Below, in pieces: positions 46,903 through 54,565 of a DNA stretch of 57,730 bases. Source of the DNA: a bacterium (lineage in GTDB: Bacteria > Patescibacteriota > Gracilibacteria > UBA1369 > PNNO01); the NCBI GenBank assembly GCA_021158225.1, contig JAGGUZ010000003.1, positions 1-57,730 on the forward strand, in the 5' to 3' direction. Within the stretch, counting starts at the first letter, position 1, and each line of letters starts with the position of its first letter. Position numbers and translations under genes: made by a program. The notes under the pieces were generated by a model. It saw only the letters and a program-made list of their open reading frames with translations, had not been told where the DNA came from and made no database searches.

Positions 46903-48318
46903 TCAATCCACTCCTTCTTCTATTATTGATTCATCAATAACACCTCTTTCCAACTTATCTTCATCCATAATTTTCTTTTGCTTCCATGTTCCTTTTGCAA
47001 ACCAAATAATCGCTATTATTGCCGCAACGACATTGGCAATTGGAAACGCAATCCAAATACCAACCTCGGCAAAACCACCGTGCATAGAAAGCAAATAGGC
47101 AAGAGGAAAACGCAAAACCCACAATGAAACAATTGATAGTGTCATCGAAATCATCGTATTGCCGGATCCTCTAAAAGCACCGTTTAAAGACATCTGAATC
47201 CCAATAAACCCGAATGTTAAAGCCATCATTTTAATGAATAAAGCACTTGATTTTATTGTTTCTATTTCTCCCGGTATAAAAATCGCAGAAATCTGCTCTG
47301 CAAATATAAAAATAATAATTCCTATAAGACTCAAACCAACAAAACCCAAAAACGAACTTAATTTTGTTGTTTTTTCCGCTCTATCTATTTTTCCGGCTCC
47401 GATATTCTGCCCGACAATTGTTGATGTGGCCATAGACAGTCCCAATGCTGGAATAATTATAAAACTCAAAATTCTGCTTCCTATCCCATAAGCGGCCAAA
47501 GTAATCGTACCAAAGCTCGCGACTAGAAAAGTCATAATGACCATACCCAAGGCCCTTGTTGATTGTTCTATGGAAGCCGGAACCCCAATTTTAAACATCT
47601 TTTTTATTAGATTAATATCTGGTTTTAAGTCGTGTAAATGAAGTTGTATTTGGTGCTTCCCTCTAATAAGTAGAGTAATCCCGATTACTCCCGCTATACC
47701 TTGTGTAAAGATAGTGGCAACAGCAGCTCCCGCAACTCCGTAAGCCGGCACCACCCCATATCCGAAAATAAAAAGAGGATCAAGACCCAAATTTAAAAGT
47801 ACTGTTCCAAAAACAATATACATTGGAGTTTTAACATCTCCGACTCCACGCATTAACGATTGAAACACCATATACGTAAAAACAAATACGGTACCGATAA
47901 AAGAAATTTTCATGTACGAAACAGCCGAGGAAAAGACATCTTGTTCAGCTCCCATTAGTTTTATTAAAAACGGAGAAAGCAAGTAGCCAATTGCGGACAA
48001 CACAATGGAAACCGTAAATACCAATAATAAAGTTTGAGCAGTAATATGATTTATCGCATTTTTATCCGACTTCCCTTTGTATTGAGCCACAAGTATTGTT
48101 CCAGCCATCGCAAGTCCTCCCCCAAGATAAATTATAAGAAAAATAATCGGAAAGCCTATCGACACAGCCGCAACAGCATTTGTCCCAAGTCTTCCAACCC
48201 AAAAAGTATCAATTAATTGATAAGCGGTTTGCAATAAATTCACAAACATAATTGGAAGCATCAATGTAAGCAAAGACTTTAAAATTGAACCTTCCGTTAA
48301 ACTGTTTTTCATCTGCAT
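46903..48318 (-). CDS. MATE family efflux transporter
   Basis: This is a multidrug and toxin extrusion permease driven by Na+ or H+. The 471-residue protein has 12 hydrophobic segments in two homologous halves. Typical pieces are LMLPIMFVNLLQTAYQLIDTFWVGRLGTNAVAAV in the first and GVPASIEQSTRALGMVIMTFLVASFG in the second, each followed by a VAQYKG or VGQNIGAGK loop. The tail is acidic. Substrates cannot be inferred. Confidence 0.94.
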   Translation of the reverse strand: MQMKNSLTEGSILKSLLTLMLPIMFVNLLQTAYQLIDTFWVGRLGTNAVAAVSIGFPIIFLIIYLGGGLAMAGTILVAQYKGKSDKNAINHITAQTLLLVFTVSIVLSAIGYLLSPFLIKLMGAEQDVFSSAVSYMKISFIGTVFVFTYMVFQSLMRGVGDVKTPMYIVFGTVLLNLGLDPLFIFGYGVVPAYGVAGAAVATIFTQGIAGVIGITLLIRGKHQIQLHLHDLKPDINLIKKMFKIGVPASIEQSTRALGMVIMTFLVASFGTITLAAYGIGSRILSFIIIPALGLSMATSTIVGQNIGAGKIDRAEKTTKLSSFLGFVGLSLIGIIIFIFAEQISAIFIPGEIETIKSSALFIKMMALTFGFIGIQMSLNGAFRGSGNTMISMTLSIVSLWVLRFPLAYLLSMHGGFAEVGIWIAFPIANVVAAIIAIIWFAKGTWKQKKIMDEDKLERGVIDESIIEEGVD

Positions 48319-48379
48319 ACCAATTTAAAAAATAACAATACCTTTGCGCACTATACTTGCTTTCATCTTTAAAATAAAA

Positions 48380-48560
48380 TTTTTAACCGTGTAAATCGGA
48401 TAAACTCTCGTCTACCTTCTCAATAAAAACGGCTCTTTCTGATTGTGCCGAAGCGGGAGTATCAACAGCTTTCATTACTTTTTTATAATATACCACAGCT
48501 TTATTCGCACCGGCTTTAACAGAAGCTCAAACAAGATTTCACAGTATCATTATTCGCACC
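48380..48560 (-). pseudogene. Degraded fragment of a repeat-type helical protein
   Basis: Minus-strand translation of this stretch, with one in-frame stop and one frame change, gives SVKAGANKAVVYYKKVMKAV, then DTPASAQSERAV, VFIEKVDESLSDLHG and a stop. The pattern looks like the C-terminal end of a TPR-like or similar helical protein. No intact ORF covers it, so it is a gene remnant downstream of the broken 48743 gene. Confidence 0.5.
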
Positions 48561-48742
48561 ATGCCCAAAAATCCGATTTTCAATCATACTTCAAAGATAT
48601 GAAAAATCCTTATCTATAATCCATACAAATTTCATTTCAGCGAGAAAGCAAATGTCTGTAATGCAATCACTAGAGCCAAAACAATTATCAATAAAAGAGA
48701 GAGTCTTTTCTTTATATTGTTTTGTTCAAAGTTTTATTAAGA
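48561..48742. other. Decayed intergenic DNA with a signal-peptide-like remnant
   Basis: Near 48640-48720 the minus strand has a short frame KKRLSLLLIIVLALVIALQ followed by TFAFSLK and a stop. It looks like a signal peptide whose mature part has been lost. It has no ATG start, so it is not called as a gene. Confidence 0.35.
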
Positions 48743-49397
48743 TTACATTTCATTTTCACATTTTTTTTGCTCGTCCTTACCTTTTTTAATCTGGTAAGCC
48801 GGCACAGTGTAAGAATTTAACTGATCGTTAAGATTATTTATGTCTAAATATCCAAAATAATCCCAATCGACCCAAACAGAGAAACGAGGTCCGGGAGAAT
48901 TATCTATACCATCATACATAAGAATAAGTTTTGTTCCATCCATTCCAGCTGTTCTAAGTATTTGAGGCTCCTCTTCCTCATACAATTTAAGCAATTCAGC
49001 AGTTTTTGTATTATATGAATATATTTTATTTACACTTGTCACATCAGGCCCTTCTCCATTTATACCAGCACTTATTGAAACATAAATTATATCCGGATCA
49101 AAAGGGGACTTTGGCAGTGAAACACTTTCCACACTCTCTTTTGTTTGAGATTCTATATCAGTAGTAAAAATTTCCCATTGTTGATCATAGCGATTATATC
49201 CTTCTTTAATTGTTTGATCTAAATCTACAGTATTTGGCGGTTGTTGAGTTTACAGTTGTTGTGTTGGATTTTTGACAACATTTGTACTTTGCCACCAGCA
49301 AACACCTCCGCCAACAATACCAGCAGTTATAACCACGGTAAGAAGAATTGACCATACACTGTTCCGTTTGCTTTATTGCCCCTTGTTCTTTAACCAT
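48743..49397 (-). pseudogene. Broken membrane-anchored protein gene (frameshift and in-frame stop)
   Basis: The start at 49397 (MVKEQGAIKQTEQ) is out of frame with the transmembrane anchor, which reads NSVWSILLTVVITAGIVGGG then VCWWQS in the next frame. That frame hits a TAA after NPTQQL, then continues in the same frame with TQQPPNTVDLDQTIKEGYNRYDQQ straight into the 48743-49132 ORF (FDPDIIYVSISAGINGEGPD...). A frameshift and a stop therefore separate parts of what was one protein of about 215 residues. The anchor is clearly related to that of the intact gene at 54566-55180. Sequencing error could explain either lesion, but two together favour real decay. Confidence 0.78.
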
Positions 49398-49439
49398 ATT
49401 TTTTCAGTTAATGAACATAAAAGTATTGGATAACATTTA

Positions 49440-50108
49440 CTATAATTTTTTATGACAAAGCCACCAATCAAAACACTCAAACTCGCCCTTTTTGGCTTGC
49501 TCCAATCTCTCTTTTGCAGTTCTTGTATCGCTTGCAGGCGGTATAATCACATGATCGTTAACTATCTCATTATTTGGCCAGTTAGCCGGCATAGCAACTT
49601 TGTTTTTATCTGCAATTTGCATAGCCTTCACTATTCTTAATATTTCGTCCATATTCCTGCCAAGTTCCTGCGGATAGTATAAAATAGTTCTTATCTTTGA
49701 TTCGGAATCAACAACAAACACAGCTCTAACGGTGTTTGTTCCCTTCCCCGGATGAATAAGCCCGAGTCTTTCGGCAACCGACCCTGTATCTGCAATTATC
49801 GGAAATTGAATTTCCACATCCATATTTTCCTTTATCCACTCTTCCCACTTGATATGAGCAAACACTTGGTCAACACTAAGCCCTATTAGTTCACAATTAA
49901 GAGCTTTAAATTTGTCGTATCTTTTCTGAAAAGCAACAAATTCCGTTGTGCATACGGGCGTAAAATCAGCCGGATGACTGAACAAAACAAACCACTTCCC
50001 GGCAAAATGACCTGGCAAATCAATTTGTCCATGAGTTGTCTGAACTTTCATTTCCGGAAAAACGTCTCCTAAAAGGGGCATACCCTTTTTCTCTGTTGGA
50101 TTTTCCAT
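49440..50108 (-). CDS. Peroxiredoxin, Prx6 subfamily
   Basis: Peroxiredoxins reduce H2O2 and organic peroxides. The 222-residue protein has the peroxidatic site [13 protein letters not shown] (Cys near residue 53), the supporting Arg region with [20 protein letters not shown], and the C-terminal arm with [12 protein letters not shown], whose Cys pair is typical of archaeal-type and related Prx6 enzymes. Length agrees with that group. It stands alone, with its own promoter and gene remnants on its 3' side. With rubrerythrin it makes a peroxide-defence set. Confidence 0.95.
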   Translation of the reverse strand: MENPTEKKGMPLLGDVFPEMKVQTTHGQIDLPGHFAGKWFVLFSHPADFTPVCTTEFVAFQKRYDKFKALNCELIGLSVDQVFAHIKWEEWIKENMDVEIQFPIIADTGSVAERLGLIHPGKGTNTVRAVFVVDSESKIRTILYYPQELGRNMDEILRIVKAMQIADKNKVAMPANWPNNEIVNDHVIIPPASDTRTAKERLEQAKKGEFECFDWWLCHKKL

Positions 50109-50140
50109 ATTATATAAAGTTAGTTATTTACAGCAGACAA

Positions 50141-50168
50141 AGTGTATCATGATCTAACTTGAGAACAA
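50141..50168 (-). promoter_or_regulatory. Promoter of the peroxiredoxin gene
   Basis: On the minus strand TTGTTC (50163-50168) and TACACT (50141-50146) are separated by 16 bases, about 33 bases before the start. Confidence 0.5.
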
Positions 50169-50236
50169 CATAAATTTTCAAAAAACGCCAAGCTAAACAG
50201 TCAACATTATTAATTGTAAGAGTTGCTTTTTTACAA

Positions 50237-50515
50237 CTATTTTTTGAATAACATCTTTATTTCACCCAAAAACATCTTGTAATTCATTAACAAGTGAACT
50301 ATCACCAGCGCAGACATGACAAATCCAAAGAGTGTATGTAAATTTTCCAATTGCAACTTCCCAAATCCAAAAAAATTCCAACCGGCTTCTCCTGCAATTT
50401 TTCCCGAAGGAGATATGTATAATCCTATCCCCGTGAAAAGAACAATCGCAAACGTAATAAAAAGTAACGAAGAAAGAATTGCTCTGATTTTAATAGTGTT
50501 TTTCATAATGAGCAC
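50237..50515 (-). CDS. DUF4405-type small membrane protein
   Basis: The 92-residue protein has two hydrophobic helices (about residues 10-32 and 56-78). The second contains LHTLFGFVMSALVIVHLLMNY, with the pair of His residues spaced as in cytochrome-b-like DUF4405 proteins, where they may bind haem. The real start may be the second Met (MKNTIKIRAIL). It is next to the peroxiredoxin gene on the same strand but 128 bases away. Confidence 0.75.
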   Translation of the reverse strand: MLIMKNTIKIRAILSSLLFITFAIVLFTGIGLYISPSGKIAGEAGWNFFGFGKLQLENLHTLFGFVMSALVIVHLLMNYKMFLGEIKMLFKK

Positions 50516-50679
50516 ATTGTTATGTTATGCAAATAATAACAATTTACTATTTTTATATCTAGCAAAAAATTAGTCATTAAGTTAGTTTTGTTAATCCTCA
50601 CCGATAGACTTAATCACTTTCAAATTAACTTCACTTAATTGACTCGCTATTCTATCTGCACCTTTATATTTCTCTATAT

Positions 50680-50892
50680 TTAAACTACTGATTGAAGAAC
50701 CGCTTGTTCTAATTTTTTTGGTTCATCTGTTCCGATTCTATATGTCTTACCATTTTTCATTGTTATTTCAACCGCATCAAAACCGGAAATATTGTAAATC
50801 AACATATAAGGCCAAAACCATACTCTTATTCCCCACCCATAATACCAATGATTTTTTACGGTTTTTGCAGTAAGTGAACTTTCCTGATCTGG
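50680..50892 (-). pseudogene. C-terminal fragment of a PH-domain-like membrane protein
   Basis: A minus-strand frame without a proper start reads AKTVKNHWYYGWGIRVWFWP, then YNISGFDAVEITMKNGKTYRIGTDEPKKLEQAV and a stop. The GFDAVEI and NGKTYRIGTDEP pieces are typical of the end of small bacterial PH-domain membrane proteins. A stop codon at 50893 cuts off the N-terminal half. The 5' part is missing from the neighbouring DNA, so this is a remnant. Confidence 0.62.
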
Positions 50893-51034
50893 TTAAATAA
50901 TAGTTAATATATCCATTAAAAGGAAGTAACTAAACCGCTTTCCAATACAACCTCGGGAAAGAATTTGAATTTTAAGAAGACTTACTTTATTGTTAGCTTA
51001 AGTTAAAGTATTTGTAATTATATAGGTGCTTAAT
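50893..51034. other. A/T-rich intergenic DNA without a gene
   Basis: No ORF, hairpin or promoter of note was seen between the PH-like fragment and the short plus-strand ORF. Confidence 0.4.
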
Positions 51035-51166
51035 ATGAAAAATATGAAAATAGGTTACTGTCCAACTATGGAAAAATATTTAAAAAAATATATTAAAAAT
51101 AAAAACTTCGAATTAATAAATTTAGGAAGTGCTAAGCGAGGTTTATATTTATTAGACAATAATTAA
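51035..51166 (+). pseudogene. Short plus-strand ORF, probably an N-terminal gene fragment
   Basis: The 43-codon frame reads MKNMKIGYCPTMEKYLKKYI and ends GSAKRGLYLLDNN. The start of a beta-alpha fold (MKIGYCPTM; FELINLGSAKRGLYLL) resembles the first 40 residues of a substrate-binding-type protein, but it stops there. It is the only plus-strand frame in this region. Either it is a tiny gene or, more likely, a truncated one. Confidence 0.4.
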
Positions 51167-51276
51167 TATTCCAAGAACACCAGCTAATTCATAAAAATTG
51201 CGTTAATACTGACTAGAACAGATATATTATTGCATAAACAGATAACAAAATTCCGATATTCTTTTGTGATAGCTTT

Positions 51277-51310
51277 TTATACGCCACGACGACTGAAAGG
51301 AGGAGAATGC
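51277..51310 (-). repeat. Remnant of an attC-like end
   Basis: TTTTTATACGCC followed by CGACGACTGAAAG and AGGAGAA matches the right flank of the better site at 52663 (GTTATACATCC, CGACGACTGAAAG, AGGAGAG). The opposite arm is not recognisable, so this would be the decayed left border of the array. Confidence 0.35.
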
Positions 51311-51370
51311 AACATGGCGCAACCAAAGGAAACGGAACTGGATATATGTCTGCTGGTCGAAGTATTTCAA

Positions 51371-51712
51371 CTACATTAAAGAAAGCCCAGCATACAATAG
51401 GTATGGTTTGAGTAGCTCTATTCCAACAACCACAGCAAGATCAATAAGAATTATTATAATGATTCTTAATGGTTTTGGATGGAACTTATTATGTAACTCA
51501 TAATAAAGAATTCCTAAAAATACAGCTAAACCTACTAAAATATGTATCATTGATACTAGTGCTCCAACGATACCAGCAAATAGAGTAATCCAAATTGCTT
51601 CTGTGTATTTGATAGGAAGTTTCATCAGCCTACCTGCAACAAAAAGAGGTATAGGCATAATAATAAGGAATTCGACAACTAGAAGAATAATTGGGAAATA
51701 GAGAAATAGCAT
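51371..51712 (-). CDS. Unknown small membrane protein (cassette cargo)
   Basis: The 113-residue protein has three or four hydrophobic segments covering most of its length (FPIILLVVEFLIIMPIPLFV; AIWITLFAGIVGALVSMIHILVGLAVFLGIL; IIIIILIDLAVVVGIELL). No family is recognised. It is alone between two attC-like repeats. Confidence 0.65.
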   Translation of the reverse strand: MLFLYFPIILLVVEFLIIMPIPLFVAGRLMKLPIKYTEAIWITLFAGIVGALVSMIHILVGLAVFLGILYYELHNKFHPKPLRIIIIILIDLAVVVGIELLKPYLLYAGLSLM

Positions 51713-51714
51713 AT

Positions 51715-51820
51715 CTTATAAAATTAGATATATCAAAAATATTATACCACAAAATATAATGAAGCTGAAGGCAAATTTGGGTAAAGCCTGCAAGGTGAAA
51801 TCTTTAAATCCTAGTTATAC
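51715..51820 (-). repeat. Degenerate attC-like site
   Basis: The right end is GTTATAC (51814-51820). The inner part GCTGAAGGCAAATTTGGG followed by AGCCTGCAAG closely matches the inner part of the good site at 56307 (CCGAAGGCAATTTGGGC). The left arm, near CTTATAAAATTAG, pairs only partly with the right. Confidence 0.45.
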
Positions 51821-51868
51821 GTTTTTTCTGCAATGGAAAAGCCGGAGGCTTAGTTTGAATTTTGGCGT

Positions 51869-52093
51869 TTACTTATTGGAGAATTGAATCTTAGAAAAAT
51901 CATAGATTGCAGCCAAAGTAAAAATTATTTGAAGAATTATAAATATTAAATCTCCAACATAAATGCTGTAAGTTTCTAAACATAAACCTCCAAGAATGTA
52001 AAGAACATCTTGTGTTTTTCGTTTCTTGGTAATTATTCCAAGAGAGATTAATATTATACCTAATGCACCAATAATTTTGAAAATGTTAATCAT
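51869..52093 (-). CDS. Unknown small three-helix membrane protein (cassette cargo)
   Basis: The start is set at the ATG at 52093 (MINIFKIIGALGII), because the longer ORF overlaps the neighbouring gene with protein-unlike sequence. The product has 74 residues and three hydrophobic helices; a GGLCLETYSIYVGDLIFIILQ segment resembles half-transporter (SemiSWEET/YgjV-like) proteins, but this is not certain. It lies 5 bases after the 52099 gene stop, so the two share a cassette. Confidence 0.6.
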   Translation of the reverse strand: MINIFKIIGALGIILISLGIITKKRKTQDVLYILGGLCLETYSIYVGDLIFIILQIIFTLAAIYDFSKIQFSNK

Positions 52094-52098
52094 AATTT

Positions 52099-52512
52099 TT
52101 ATTTTTGGTCTTTGATTTTTTCTAAATTTTTTATAGGGTCGCTGACTACTTTCCATCTAGTTAATCTCTGTAAACCAAAAGGTTCAGATACTTTCTTTAT
52201 CAATCCATCATTCACGGCTTTTTGAAAAAGATTTGCTCCGTCTTCCGTAAAATCAGTGGAAAGGAAGGTCTTTCCAGTTCCTACACGACGCAAAAAGTCA
52301 TGAAATATGATATATCCAAAACCATAACCTTTCTGTTTATTCCAAATGTTTATAAAATACGGCTCATCACCAGAAAAATCAGCATCATAATTAGCCATTG
52401 TTTCAACATCAAATAACTTATAATTCCCGTCTATTACATCTTGGACGATAGATTCAATTTGATCTGAGCCGATTTTTTCTAGTGTTTGAGAAGGTTCAAA
52501 TCTTTCGCTCAT
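52099..52512 (-). CDS. Unknown soluble protein (cassette cargo)
   Basis: From the ATG at 52512 (MSERFEPSQTLEKIG) the product has 137 residues. The ORF-track start 13 codons upstream gives an unlikely N-terminus. The protein is mixed alpha/beta; a DGANLFQKAVNDGLIKKVSEP...LTRWKV segment looks like a winged-helix-type unit, and FINIWNKQKGYGFGYIIFHDFL precedes it. No family is named. Confidence 0.62.
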   Translation of the reverse strand: MSERFEPSQTLEKIGSDQIESIVQDVIDGNYKLFDVETMANYDADFSGDEPYFINIWNKQKGYGFGYIIFHDFLRRVGTGKTFLSTDFTEDGANLFQKAVNDGLIKKVSEPFGLQRLTRWKVVSDPIKNLEKIKDQK

Positions 52513-52555
52513 AATAGTTAAGTGTAAAAAATAAAAATTTATTTCAGACAATGTT

Positions 52556-52669
52556 TCGCACTATGCAAACTTGCGCAGATGTATAATATGCTGAAGGCAT
52601 ACACCTATGCAAGTTGAGTGAAGATTTTTAGGCTGTGCCGAACCCCGAACCGTATATCTCTTGTTATAC
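52556..52669 (-). repeat. attC-like site with degenerate left end
   Basis: The right end is GTTATAC (52663-52669). The left part TTTCGCACTATGC...TTGCGCAGATG aligns with TTTCGCCTAACG...TTGCGGATATG of the site at 56307. Inner arms AACTTGC and GCAAGTT pair, and AGATGTATA pairs loosely with TATATCT. TATAATATGCTGAAGGC lies in the centre, as in the other sites. Confidence 0.5.
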
Positions 52670-52819
52670 ATCCCGACGACTGAAAGTAGGAGAGCGAAGC
52701 GTGACACAAAACATAGCAGAGTAAGTTCAAAAAATATTTTTCGTTCTTATTCATTTAATAGGCTTTCTTATTTTCTTATAAATTTGATTTTTTCGTTTTT
52801 GGTTATTCGGATTTTAAAC
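52670..52819. other. 3' end of the patatin/glycosyltransferase cassette, no gene
   Basis: This stretch starts with CGACGACTGAAAG, shared with 51292, then GGAGAGCGAAGCGTGAC, related to the GTAGCGAAGCGAAACG flank at 56403. The remainder is T-rich and holds no ORF. Confidence 0.45.
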
Positions 52820-53485
52820 CTATCTAACATAATTTTTATAATTTCTAAATTTTAATTTTAACATGATTTTTATAATTTCTATGCTTTGTTTTAATAACAA
52901 ATAAAATCCGTTTTTACGTTTTATAGGTTTATTTGTTTGTCTTAATCCTTTCAAAATTGATTTATAAACTGGTATTTTATTCATTTTACAATAATTATTT
53001 AATACAACTTCTAGTCCGTATCCTTTCATAAGAGGATTATTTCTTACTTTTCTAAAAATAGAATAATGCAATGCCCTTTCCCCTGTGATTAAGGGAAAAA
53101 TATGTTTTGAAAGAAAGTATGTCACTTTACCGTAATCTCTTATGCCCGCCGACATTGCTATTGTTTCATGTTTAAAAGGGACCAATATTTGCTTTATATG
53201 TTTCTCTTTAAAGTTATGTAAATCACCATCACAAAAAAATAGGATTTCTGTTTCTAAATTTATTGTAGCTATTTTTACGGCATCACTTTTCCCTACATTT
53301 TTCTCAAGAGAAATAATTTGCAATTTTTTACAATCAAAAGATTGAACTATACGTAAAGTATTGTCTGTCGAGGCATCGTCTACTACTATAATTTCGTTTA
53401 TTAAATCCGAATTTATTAAAGTTGTCAGAACGTTTGCTATGGTTTTTTCTTCATTAAATGCCGGAAGTATTGCTGTGACTTTCAT
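52820..53485 (-). CDS. Family 2 glycosyltransferase (cassette cargo)
   Basis: The N-terminus is a GT-A nucleotide-sugar domain: VTAILPAFNEEKTIANVLTTL, EIIVVDDASTDNT and the metal-binding FFCDGDLHNF. The product of about 220 residues is short, with no membrane helices, so it would be a cytoplasmic transferase of the DPM1-like or GT2 type. The ATG at 53485 (MKVTAILPAF) is chosen because it reduces the overlap with the patatin gene from 44 to 32 bases. The last codons lie in a 34-bp-period duplication. It is the second gene of a two-gene cassette. Confidence 0.82.
   Translation of the reverse strand: MKVTAILPAFNEEKTIANVLTTLINSDLINEIIVVDDASTDNTLRIVQSFDCKKLQIISLEKNVGKSDAVKIATINLETEILFFCDGDLHNFKEKHIKQILVPFKHETIAMSAGIRDYGKVTYFLSKHIFPLITGERALHYSIFRKVRNNPLMKGYGLEVVLNNYCKMNKIPVYKSILKGLRQTNKPIKRKNGFYLLLKQSIEIIKIMLKLKFRNYKNYVR
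52826..52881. repeat. 22-bp direct duplication at the 3' end of the glycosyltransferase gene
   Basis: AACATAATTTTTATAATTTC at 52826 recurs at 52860 with one mismatch (AACATG...). The period is 34 bases, not a multiple of three, so the copies are read in different frames and the C-terminus of the protein has probably been rewritten. Confidence 0.8.
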
Positions 53486-54302
53486 TTTTTTCTTCATTTA
53501 ATAATTTTTTTAGTAAAGGGAGTTTTTTTTGCATTTCTTTTTTCCCTTTTTGATAATAGTCTTCCATTAGCCCAACATTATAAAATTTTAGTATATCTTT
53601 CCAATTATGAAAATCAAATTTTATTTCTTTCAAAGGTTCTAAGATTATATCTGAATCTTTTTTTGTGATTTCTTCTCTTGATTTGATTAATGGAATGTAT
53701 ATTGATCTCCAAACCACACTAAATGGGTTACTATGATAATTTGATGCGGTATAAAAAGAGCCCTCTAATATAGAACTTGTAACAATGTTATTTTTGCCAA
53801 TCTTTTTCCTGCAAACATCCGCCGGAATATTATTTAAAACGCCTCCGTCTACAAAAACATTATTATCAATTGTAACTGCTGGATATATTCCTGGAAATGC
53901 TGAAGAAGCACAAACTGCATCTACTATATTTCCCCTCTCAAAAACATTTAATTCTGCGGTATTTAAATTAGTTGCGACAATAAATAAACTTATTTTGCTA
54001 TTTTCTATAGTTGTTTTAACCAATAACCTTTTAAGTATTTTTTTAATATTAGATTGAGAAATAAAACCATTTTTTGAAATTGCTGGCTTGAACCAGTTTA
54101 ATCTACTTGTTAATTTGAAAAACTCTTTTTTTATATCTTCAATCGGCACTTCATTTGCTATAAGAGCACCAATTATGGAACCCATACTAGAGCTTACAAT
54201 ACAGTTAATAGGAATATTATTATTTTGAAGTACTTCTATTACTCCTAAATGAGCAAAACAGCGCGCTCCCCCTCCACCTAGAACCAACCCAATTTTTTTC
54301 AT
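53454..54302 (-). CDS. Patatin-like phospholipase (cassette cargo)
   Basis: This is a lipid acyl hydrolase of the patatin family, RssA-like in size. The 282-residue protein has the oxyanion loop LGGGGARCFAHLGV, the nucleophile elbow as SSSMGSIIG (usual GxSxG has Gly in the first place, here Ser), and the catalytic Asp in VDGGVLNNIP. Ser and Asp of the dyad are present, so activity is likely. It overlaps the following glycosyltransferase gene, so they are probably translated together. It is the first gene of a two-gene cassette. Confidence 0.9.
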   Translation of the reverse strand: MKKIGLVLGGGGARCFAHLGVIEVLQNNNIPINCIVSSSMGSIIGALIANEVPIEDIKKEFFKLTSRLNWFKPAISKNGFISQSNIKKILKRLLVKTTIENSKISLFIVATNLNTAELNVFERGNIVDAVCASSAFPGIYPAVTIDNNVFVDGGVLNNIPADVCRKKIGKNNIVTSSILEGSFYTASNYHSNPFSVVWRSIYIPLIKSREEITKKDSDIILEPLKEIKFDFHNWKDILKFYNVGLMEDYYQKGKKEMQKKLPLLKKLLNEEKNESHSNTSGI

Positions 54303-54435
54303 CTCGTTTCCATATTAATAATTAAGTTATTGGTATTATATAGGTTTTCTCTTTTAAATAAATCGTTTTCGGAGTGTAGCGGAGAAAAATATTGGAGAGC
54401 GACGGCAGGAGCAAACCGCATATACTGTGTTGCGT
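54303..54435. other. Cassette leader before the patatin gene, no gene
   Basis: A stretch of about 130 bases between the patatin start and the attC-like repeat contains no ORF. GGAGTGTAGCGGAGAAAA recalls the GTAGCGAAGCGAA words seen beside other sites. It should hold the promoter of the patatin gene, but none is clear. Confidence 0.35.
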
Positions 54436-54549
54436 GACTATGAGAAGTTTTGCCACAGTATAATTTGTGCATCAGTATTTACTGTGGCAAAATTTGGGTA
54501 AACGAACATAGCTGAGCAAAGTAAGTAAATCTCATAGTCTTTGTTAACC
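54436..54549 (-). repeat. attC-like double-arm inverted repeat
   Basis: The outer arms GACTATGAGA (54436) and TCTCATAGTC (54530) pair perfectly over 10 bp, and inner arms TTTTGCCACAGTA (54448) and TACTGTGGCAAAA (54480) pair perfectly over 13 bp. The right end GTTAACC is one base from the R-box consensus; the left box is not canonical. The centre has GTATAATTTG. Confidence 0.55.
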
Positions 54550-54565
54550 GATGTTGGGCTGTTTT

